DNA from: Pyrus communis
Taxonomy: Eukaryota; Streptophyta; Magnoliopsida; Rosales; Rosaceae
Assembly (NCBI RefSeq): GCF_963583255.1
Contig: NC_084819.1
Span: forward strand, 14,931,616-14,995,615
Direction of reading: 5' to 3'
Length of the DNA: 64,000 nucleotides
Shown here: positions 55,510 to 64,000 of the stretch, piece after piece
Numbering within the stretch: position 1 is the stretch's first letter
How the letters are laid out: every line of letters starts with the position of its first letter
Program-made: the position numbers and the translations under genes
Notes under the pieces: generated by a model
Database searches by the model: none
What the model was told of the DNA's origin: nothing
What the model saw: the letters and a program-made list of their open reading frames with translations, nothing else

Positions 55510-56161
55510 ATACACATAAGTTAAAACAAACAAACAAACAGGATAAAGCCTTCATAAAGGTTGCTCATGTGAAGCCTCAGTACTCTGCAATACCCTAGAA
55601 AGGGGAGGCACCGGAGATAGATCATGTGGCACCCCAGTACTTGACAAAACACCAGAAGGGGAAGACATTAGTTGCCTTCGGAATCTAGCAACGAACCTCT
55701 AGTGATCACTTTAAATCCGATTTTCGGATTCCTGTAGCTAGTCGAGATCTCTTTTCATGCTCATTGAGTAATTAATTGCAAGCACGTATAACACTCTATT
55801 CTCATGCTTGAGCCCTCTGATCTCTTGTTTAAGACTTGTCACCTTAGTCATCAATGATTCAACTTGGTGAGTTCGAGCAAGTAAGCGTTAATCCATATTG
55901 GATACAGAGCCTGCACATTAAACACTGAGAGTCTTGAACAGCCGACTCATCAGACCGTTTTGAAAGGATTCTGTTATCCTTTGGAATGAGAAGATTCCTA
56001 GTTACCACATTAGCGGTTATGTTATTATTCATCATAGAGTCCCCAACCATAAAAGGACCATTAGAAGATAAGAATGACGGGCGCCATATATTATCCTGAC
56101 GCTGCTCGTCTGTATTACTCCTAAGACTTAAATCTAAGCAAATGTTAGATGGGCAAGCCAT
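55510..56161 (-). pseudogene. Antisense open frame within the degenerate copia element
   Basis: On the minus strand 56161-55859 is an open frame of 100 residues starting MACPSNICLDLSLRSNTDEQ and containing NNNITANVVTRNLL and SKRSDESAVQDS. Further minus-strand blocks follow downstream in other frames to about 55510. It lies between the RT remnant and the 3' LTR. I remember similar predicted proteins from other plant genomes inside retrotransposons, but that is unverified. It may be a conserved accessory antisense ORF of this copia lineage, now broken. Confidence 0.45.
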
Positions 56162-57596
56162 TTTCAGAAATGATGAAGGAAAAATGAGGTTAAATAAAAT
56201 ATCAGAAGTGCAAAAAAGGGAAATTTTCTACAAGCAGCAACTTTCTGAGCATACTCTTGAACACAATTGATGTCTTCATAAAAGAAGAGGCAACAGAGCC
56301 ACTTGTTCAGAGATCGAAGATGCATCACTCTCCGAATTTCAAAAGCCAGATTTTCCTGAATAAAGTTCGTTGGCATTTTTCAGACGCAATCTCAGCTTTT
56401 TCGGATATCCCGTGCAACTTTGTCAAAGATCTCTGACAAAGTTGAAAATGCGTAAATCTTACTGTTCTAATTACACCACAGTTGCTGACAAGAGTAAAGG
56501 CACATCACTACTACTTGCTATTGAAAAATCTCTATATATGTCAACCTTCGTTCTCCATAACAAGGCAGACTTGCAAGAATACTTAACTCTTCCTCATCTC
56601 CGAGAATACATTTTCAACAAAGCATCTTGAAATACCCAGTTTTCATTATCTCCGAGAATACCTCTTCAAAACCAGTCACACCAGAGCAAGATTATCTCAT
56701 ATCATCAGCGACGAGAGCAAGAGTATCTCATATCATACAATCTCCCTGTCCTTTCCTTTGTCCTTGTTCTTGCCTACAAAGACAAGGATAAAGAAAGCAA
56801 TATGTTGGAACTTCCACTCAAACTTTCGGTAAGGAACCGACTGCTTGGAACCTTTCCTAATTGCTTACCTAGAATTGCTCTCGAGTACTCATCTTCAATT
56901 GTTGATGGAGCTGGGTCTCAAGTCATCAACACTGCAGAATAATTGGCCCGTTGTTGGCTTTTTACACTGAAGCTACCACGTATGGATGAGTCACCAAGAA
57001 GTGGATGACCATTCAAATGCAAGGTTTGCATTCCACTCCTGCATCAGTGAACAAATACTACAAGAGAAGATGCCACACATGCATGGGGGAAAACTAGGGA
57101 AAATACCACTTCTGCAAGAGGAATAAATAATGCAAGTGAAAATGATACATTGAAGCATGTGGAGACAAGCGCAACAAACGCGTGCTGATTCATCCCTGAG
57201 AAAGCCGAAGATCATTTGCCACATGAAGCTCCTCATGGTCCAATTTTATTCAAGATCAAGCCTAGATGACCCTTAAAGAAATCACAAGTTCGATTCAAGA
57301 TCAAGTGTCCACCATCCTTGAATCAAATTCAGCTCCAGATAAAAGTAGTAAATTCAGACATTTGGAGGAAGTCTCGCAGAAGGCCCTACAACCCAGTTCA
57401 AGAACAAGCCTGTGGAAAGTTAACAACAAGTAAATCACATCTTTCGACAACTCTTCTTGCTAAGAGACTGAAGCAAAATGATCAACGATCAGCCTAAATG
57501 ATTTGAAATCAGGGGGAGATACTCATCAGGGGAGCATCCAAAATAGATCAAGATTTTAACGTGTCAATCGAAGACTTGTGGTCATCCAAATGGGAG

Positions 57597-57954
57597 TGTT
57601 GTGAATAATATGTGGATAGCCCACATGAATAGTCTGTTACTATTTATGCACAATATTTTCACTATTCATTTGTGGAAAATTTGTAAAGTGAATAGTGTTA
57701 TCTTTGCTTATAAAACGAATGAGGCTCACAGAAGAGGAAGAGAAAAAAGAGAAGAAGAGAAAGAGAGAAAATAGAGGAAGAGGAGAAGGGATAATAGATA
57801 GAGAGTTATTTTGTACTCTTATTATTCTAAATTATAATGCAAGCACCACTGCTGCTCCGATGACGTACTCCAGTCACATTAACTATAGAGAAACCTCGTA
57901 AATTTTGTGTCTTATTTTATTTATTCCACTGCACAAGCCATCGATTTTAAAACA
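57597..57954 (+). repeat. 3' LTR of the degenerate copia element
   Basis: 358 bp, from TGTTGTGAATAATATG to AAAACA, preceded by a short ATGGGAG purine stretch. It differs from the 5' copy at roughly twenty positions. Confidence 0.87.
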
Positions 57955-60340
57955 TGATATTAATAATTTAGATTAACCAAATAGTCATGATCACTCACCT
58001 ATAGATCAATATGATATTAATAAATTCAATGATGAATGACAGACCATCAATTCTTTAATCATTTGATAATTAAGAGAACATTTATGTTATTTAGATATCG
58101 AACAAGATATTAATATATATCTTCCCAACCTCCTGAAAGTTTTACTACAACTTAAATGAAAGTTTTGTCGCAACACGTGGTGGTTTAGTTACAGCCTCAG
58201 AACTTTCTAGAATATGTAATTTCTAGCCGTGAAACTTTTTTTGCTTCACGAAGATATTGAGATGAAGTCATGTTTTCAGTGAAAGTTACATGAATTCTTG
58301 TCCTACTTGTTCTGGATGTGCCATTGTTTCAATGCGATTAGATATCAACTTATACTAACTACTTAACTCATGGTGTCGAATTTGATTAATGTCACTCAAC
58401 CATCAATATCTTAATTACTATGACTCTTAACCTAGCCAAACTAATTTCTACCTTTTTCCCATCTTGTCTAAACACTCGCATCACATCTAGAAGATATTGG
58501 TGACTCAATATATCTAGTTATCCATATTCAGATTATAAATAAGAAATTATTATACAATATTAAAACCAAATATCAACTACCAATTTACACGTTGTAACAT
58601 ATGACTGAACTACGAGTTATACTATAGGATTTAGTATTATTACCTATACGCATTAAAACATGAATATACTGATTATATTGTATGGTACATTGATAGAAAA
58701 TTACAATCTCACAATTACTTTACTAGGATAAGGAAAACATTGTTTTCTCAAACAGAAATACCTAATCATGATGAAGACTAACTTCCAACCAAATTGACCA
58801 CCAAAACCTCTAATCACACATACATGTTAATTTGTCAAGTACGCATAATGTAGTCAGTCATGAGAGAGAGAGAGAGAGAGAGAGAGAGGTTTTAAAAAAA
58901 ATTGGGGAAATAATAAGGACAAAGCAGAAGTTGACGAAGAAAAAATGCATGCAGAAGAGGATGTTTGATGAATACTGAGTGACTTACCCACCGTCGGTTT
59001 AAATTTTAGTCTTGGCTTTCAAACAAACTATCATGTCTTCCATCCGTTGGGGCTCCCATCTGATTTATGACCTGAAAGCCATTTCTCAACCATTAACTAA
59101 TTTGTTCCCTAAGCATCCAATTAGGCAGTGTGACCCAAACAAATAGAAGCATCCAATTAGGCGGCATACAGTAGGTTTTTAGTACTTATACTTCCATATA
59201 CGTATTTCTCTACCTACCACATCTACATGTATTTTGCTTCTCAATACCATTTCATACTACATGTGTAAAGATGATATACTGAATATGTATACACTTTTTT
59301 CAAATTAATTAATAGCTTAAAAATGTCAAAAAAAATCTTCCAAAATGATTCTTATCGGTCCATTGATGGTAACCCTCCTAATTAATTGTTATAAACTCAA
59401 GTAGAGTACTTTTTAATTAAAATTTTAAAATTTATTATTATTAAAGAGAGGGGGAGATTCAAAACTATTACAATAATTTAACGGGACAAATTTCAAAACC
59501 CAACCACCTTCGAAATTAAACTTGATATATACAAAACCCTACACCTAGATAGTTTACCATTTTCTTGCAGAATGAGCTTCTTTCTCAAATGTCATTGTTT
59601 TGCTCATTTTGAATGTCGGGATTGAGAGCATATTCGGTGTTGGAGAGATGCAAATCTAAGGTTAAAAATACATTTACATTTTATTTTGCATTTTCGACAC
59701 ATGTGAATATGGATTTTACTCCAATGGATGAGTCAATTTGGAAACTCATTTGTACGTGGAGTACCATTAAAAGCGAAAAATTCGTTCACTAAATGATGAG
59801 ACAGTACTTAATTGATTCAAATTTAAGTCCACTTTAAATACTACATGTTATTAACACTACACTTACACATCATTTGGTGAATAAATTAATTTGATACTAA
59901 AAATTGGTGCTCTAGCATTATTGATACCTCTATTTAGCTTCATAATTATGTATAAGAAATTTGGTGTTAACTACTTTGCTTCCAAATATCCTCAAAATTA
60001 TAACTAATGAATGGACAAAAACTCTCTGATTTCTTTTAGTATTAACTACCAGCTGCTGGGTTGACTCAAAAACTCTCTGCAAGATACAGTAATTGGGGAA
60101 CATATACACTAATTATAAGTTGTCCCAAACACTTAACAAAAAGTCCACCCGATCAACCAAATTGCTAACAAAAAGTTTTAAATCGGATAAAGGGGAATTT
60201 AATAAGCATCTTTTTTTAAAGCATTTACCAGAAGTTGCAGCTGGAGCTGGTCAATCAAAAACTTTATGTAACATGTAAGAAATCACGGAGAAAACCTTGA
60301 GTTAGCTTAAAAATCTTGTTTCCAAAGATTATCATCGTCC
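57955..60340. other. Intergenic upstream of the laccase gene
   Basis: AT-rich with a (GA)n microsatellite at about 58862-58888 and a short duplicated phrase GCATCCAATTAGGC at about 59115 and 59147. No gene or complete element is recognised. Confidence 0.35.
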
Positions 60341-60393
60341 ACCTACCCTGGAAAAACGACGTCACAGCAGTGTCTCTCGTCACCCTTTATAAG
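60341..60393 (+). promoter_or_regulatory. Laccase promoter: AC element and TATA box
   Basis: ACCTACC (60341-60347) is an exact AC-I type element, the binding site of lignin-pathway R2R3-MYB factors. A TATA-like TTTATAAG lies 39 bases further on (60386-60393), about 110 bp before the ATG at 60502. Spacing fits a core promoter. The functional role is inferred from motif knowledge only. Confidence 0.6.
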
Positions 60394-60501
60394 TCATGAC
60401 CATGTATACATCAACAATAGCAGCACAAACAATTAAAAAGCGAAGTTTATCGTACAGTACACTAGCTAGTGCAGAGAGAATCAGAGAGAGAGTACTGAGA
60501 A

Positions 60502-63447
60502 ATGGTGTCGTCAATTCGATTTCTCGTGCTTTTTCTGGCATGTATTCTTCCTGCTTTGGTTGAAAGCAGAATCCGACACTACAAGTTTAATGTAAGTGCT
60601 TTTAACAACGTTTATCTTGCTATATACACGGTTTATTGTTACATACATTACTACTAAAAAGGTCACAGGTGACAGAGTCTGCATCGAAATCGTGCCGTCG
60701 TCTATGTTACTGCCGTCTAATGCATTAATTCTGTTCTTGCTATGTATGGTATTTGTTCTGGCCATGAAGATCTTTATTTGTTCACACATGCATAGATAAA
60801 TTATAAATGGGGAAAAGATATTAGATATGCCAAAACTGGAAAAATCAGATAAAGCCAAAATCATGTAATCTCAGACATGGATTTCTTAGACTACAAGCTA
60901 GCTAAGCATGTAAGCTGGTACACCCTCAAAACCTAAAAGTTACATTTTGCTTCCAAATGACATTGCATTGCTAATTTCTTACCACAATATTACAACATGT
61001 GCATTTATAATTGCTTAACTAAACACGTTCAGTTATTCATAAGTCTAACATGAAGATATAAGTTACGCTAGTTGGTTAGGGCAGTGCATCATTCTATTAA
61101 ATTGTACACAAGTTTGAATCCCTGTTCCTAAAAATTAGAGAAGATTAGAATATTGACTTGGGTTTGCCATTGATTTTGATAATCTGCGCAGGTGGTGCTA
61201 AGAAATAGTACTAAACTATGCTCAAGTAAGCCAATTGTAACCGTTAACGGCCAGTTCCCGGGGCCAACTCTCTATGCCAGGGAAGACGATACCGTACTTG
61301 TCAAAGTCACCAACCATGTCAAGTATAACGTTTCCATTCACTGGTGAGAACTTAGTTGCCAACTTAATTATATACCGCTTTATGATTAATCAACCCTCTA
61401 AGTTACAGTAAAATTCAAATTAATTTTTGGACTGGCAGGCATGGTATCCGGCAACTGCGAACAGGCTGGGCAGATGGTCCGGCATACATCACACAGTGCC
61501 CAATTCCTACAGGTCAAAGCTATGTGTACAACTTCACCATCACAGGGCAAAGAGGCACACTTCTTTGGCACGCACATATTCTCTGGCTAAGGGCAACTGT
61601 CCATGGTGCCCTTATAGTTTTGCCCAAGCGTGGGGTTCCTTATCCATTCCCAGCACCCCACAAGGAAGTACCTGTCGTATTAGGTAAGACTAATCTAATT
61701 CTCTTTCTCTCTAATAACAACACGATTAAGGTGATCAATGTTGGAATTTTATGTAATTTGATCAAATAATATGAAAATTTTCAGCTGAATGGTGGAAATC
61801 AAATACTGAAGCTGTGATCAATCAAGCTCTCAAATCTGGTTTAGCACCTAATGTCTCGGATGCTCACACTATAAACGGCCATCCAGGCTTGGTTCCAAAT
61901 TGTTCTTCCCAAGGTATGTACGCACTGAATAAAAATAACATATCAAATAACATATCAGTAGACTGTTTGACAAAAGAACATTATGATATTTTTTAAGGAA
62001 AACTAATGAAAATGGCTCGTAAACTTTGAGTTTTAACGATAAGGACAAAATAAAGGGTAAAATGAATAGTACCAGGATTAATTTTTTAGTGTAACAATAT
62101 GATTTTTCATTAAAGTGAACAATATCGTGAGCTTTTCGTTAAAATTCTCTTTTATTTTTTTAATGCAGGCGGCTTCACATTGCCCGTGGAAAACGGCAAG
62201 ACCTATCTGCTACGAATCATCAATGCTGCGCTCAATGAGGAGCTCTTCTTCAAAATTGCAGGACACAATTTGACCATAGTGGAAGTAGATGCCACATATG
62301 TGAAACCCTTCAAGACGGACACCATTGTGATTGCCCCAGGACAAACCACCAATGCCCTAGTCACGGCGAATCAAAACTCCGGCAAGTACATGGTGGCAGC
62401 CTCGCCATTTATGGACTCTCCAATCGCCGTTGACAACCTCACCGCCACCGCCACTCTTCACTATACTGGCACACTTGCTACCACACCCACAACCCTCACT
62501 AGCGCACCTCCCCAAAACGCAACCCAAGTTGCTAACAGCTTCATAAACTCTCTCAAAGCCCTAAATTCCAAAAAATTTCCAGCCAAAGTCCCTTTAAAAA
62601 TCGATCACAATCTTCTGTTCACAGTTGGACTTGGGATTAATTCATGCCCTAGTTGCAAAGCTGCAAACGGAAGCAGAGTAGTGGCTAGTGTTAACAATGT
62701 CACATTTGTTATGCCAACCACAGCTCTCCTTCAAGCACATTTTTTCAACAAAAGTGGGGTTTTTACCACGGATTTCCCCGGAAACCCACCAACGGCTTTC
62801 AACTTTTCTGGAGGTCTACCGGCAAATGCAAGCTTGGCAACTACAAGTGGGACAAAGCTTTATAGGCTAGCTTATAACTCAACAGTTCAACTTGTGTTGC
62901 AAGACACTGGGACTGTAGCCCCTGAGAACCACCCTATCCATTTGCATGGATTCAATTTCTTTTCAGTGGGTAGAGGAATTGGGAATTATAACCCCAAGAC
63001 GGATCCTAAGAAGTTCAATCTTGTTGATCCCGTTGAAAGGAACACAGCTAATGTTCCGACCGGCGGATGGGTAGCTATCCGATTTATCGCAGATAATCCA
63101 GGTAAATTCTATTCAATTATCTTAAAAAACTATCATGTGACTTCATCATATGTAACTTCTTTCTCACAACATGTACGTAGAATCCACTATTATCTAATGG
63201 GATTCACATGCATGTTATATGAGAGATGTCACACATGACGGATGCATACAATTTGGTATGATTTTTTAGTTGGTCTTAACTCTTCTCCACCCCCCAAATT
63301 TGTGTATAAATTTTAGGGGTTTGGTTCATGCATTGCCATTTGGAAGTGCACACAACATGGGGGCTTAAGATGGCATTCTTGGTGGACAATGGCAAAGGAC
63401 CTAATCAATCTCTTCTTCCACCTCCAAAGGATCTCCCAAAATGTTAA
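60502..63447 (+). CDS. Laccase (multicopper oxidase), secreted
   Basis: Six exons, 60502-60591, 61192-61343, 61439-61683, 61785-61913, 62169-63101 and 63317-63447, have consistent phases and give 559 residues, the normal plant laccase length. A signal peptide of about 22 residues (to LPALVES) directs it to the wall. All ten copper-binding histidines and the type-1 cysteine are present: H80-W-H82, H125-A-H127, H460-P-I-H463-L-H465 and H522-C523-H524 with H528. Leu533 is the axial residue. The second site reads LLWHAH where many laccases have WWHAH. Laccases oxidise monolignols or flavonoids with oxygen; the substrate is not predictable here. It looks closer to the LAC7/14/15 side of the family than to LAC4/17, but that is an impression. 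Confidence 0.94.
61066..61140 (+). mobile_element. Possible tRNA-derived SINE fragment in laccase intron 1
   Basis: GCTAGTTGGTTAGGGCAGTG (61067-61086) resembles the RNA polymerase III box A and AGTTTGAATCCC (61111-61122) resembles box B, at the spacing of a tRNA-related SINE head. No tail or target duplication was delimited. It cannot be a tRNA gene because no acceptor stem forms. Confidence 0.4.
61995..62153. mobile_element. MITE in laccase intron 4
   Basis: The left end AAGGAAAACTAATGAAAATG is loosely inverted at the right end (AAAGAGAATTTTAACGAAAAG read inward). The body contains GAGTTTTAACGATAAGG, AAAGGGTAAAATGAATAGTA and TTTTTAGTGTAA. From memory this matches a very common MITE of apple and pear introns, unverified. 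It makes up most of the 255-bp intron. Confidence 0.6.
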
Positions 63448-64000
63448 CCTAGCCAAAAGGAGCCTCTATCAATCTTGCAAGTAGAGAAACCTAACAAAAA
63501 TTGAGCTGTGCAGACTCAAACGCACAAATGATCAAGAAACGAAGAAGAAGAAAGAGAGGATGAATAAACAAACAAAGTTATCTATATGTAGATTCCTTGA
63601 GTGAATGAAACAATTTGCTCAAGCAAGTTTGGATTCATTTTTTTTATTGTTGAAGTTGATAAAGTACACATTCTTTCTCAAGAATTAATATATGTATTGA
63701 TGTTGGATGTCCAAGTCTTTGTTCATGTATTGCAAAGTTGTGAAATGAGATTTTCAAATTTCCTTTTTATGACCTCTCTTGAATATTTGGACTCTCAAAC
63801 GGTAGCGCATATTATATATATACTAAAACTAGGTTTCCTGGGCACTATTTGAACAGTGAAATGGTGGAAATGCCCTTTGTTTCTTCTCACTTCCACGTTT
63901 TGTTGTTTGCTTGGTACAGCAAAATTCCAGTTTTGCCCATCTTGGCCACGCGCCACTCATCATTTACCACTATGTTTTTGTTCTGTTTCCTAATCTTTCT
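63448..64000. other. 3' region of the laccase gene and beyond
   Basis: The first part is likely 3' UTR. No further gene or complete element is recognised up to the end of the window. Confidence 0.35.

Larger units (their letters stand above)
51884..57954 (+). mobile_element. Old, degenerate Ty1/copia retrotransposon
   Basis: LTRs of 358 bp lie at 51884-52241 and 57597-57954 and agree at roughly 94 percent. The flanking pentamers TGGTA and TGATA match at four of five bases. Inside, pieces of pol survive in shifting frames. Integrase has HTQNGLAEIFIKRMKLI (about 53508). A linker has AANVPTRIDVPVGQ (about 54140). An RT-region stretch FKLLEVSPG lies near 55040 and LIFGPEVPHLSEVYALLYLA near 55390. 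Gag and protease are not recognisable. Stops and frameshifts are everywhere, so it is inactive. Confidence 0.85.

Overview
This is plant nuclear DNA: AT-rich, long intergenic gaps, GT-AG introns, low-density genes and several LTR retrotransposons and MITEs. The proteins are clearly eudicot. A small element in a laccase intron and a MITE at 5.28 kb resemble families I remember as abundant in Maleae (apple and pear), so a Rosaceae genome is my best guess; that part is from memory and unverified.

Layout. 1.4-3.6 kb (+): an ELM2/SANT-like nuclear protein gene. 3.6-11 kb: intergenic, with a small hAT-type MITE carrying a perfect 8-bp target duplication, a LINE-like 3' end and a 60-bp tandem duplication. 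11.1-13.2 kb (-): an intronless OCTOPUS (DUF740/UPF0503) gene. 13.5-24.3 kb: intergenic, with a LINE RNase H fossil, a gypsy-LTR-like remnant and several foldback elements. 24.5-26.6 kb (+): a pentatricopeptide repeat (PPR) gene broken by at least eight lesions. 26.8-27.6 kb: a diverged tandem duplication. 27.9-28.8 kb (-): a two-exon gene for a plastid-type membrane protein of unknown function. OCTOPUS, the PPR gene and this gene match, as I recall, Arabidopsis neighbours At3g09070, At3g09060 and At3g09050, so the block looks like conserved microsynteny in which the PPR member has died here.

29.2-35.2 kb: a foldback Mutator-like element (9-bp target duplication) whose left arm holds a young Ty1/copia element (29,270-34,206) carrying three in-frame stops. 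35.8-38.1 kb (-): an intact four-exon NPF8-type peptide transporter gene. 39.4-40.2 kb: a hAT-like element. 40.9-46.0 kb (-): a complete Ty1/copia element with apparently identical 479-bp LTRs and one open 1,359-residue gag-pol frame. 46.4-48.4 kb (-): a decayed NPF8 tandem copy without exon 1. 50.3-51.4 kb: a PIF/Harbinger-like element. 51.9-58.0 kb (+): an old copia element with recognisable LTRs, a ruined pol and an antisense open frame. 60.5-63.4 kb (+): an intact six-exon laccase gene with an AC element just upstream of its TATA box.

The host genes do not form one pathway. They cover chromatin regulation, phloem development, organelle RNA processing (lost), peptide transport and phenol oxidation. 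I found no CRISPR array, no tRNA or rRNA gene, and nothing I would call a new biological system. The most testable observations are the young copia element with repeated palindromes in its U3, the nested copia-in-MULE insertion, and the dead PPR gene within a conserved block.
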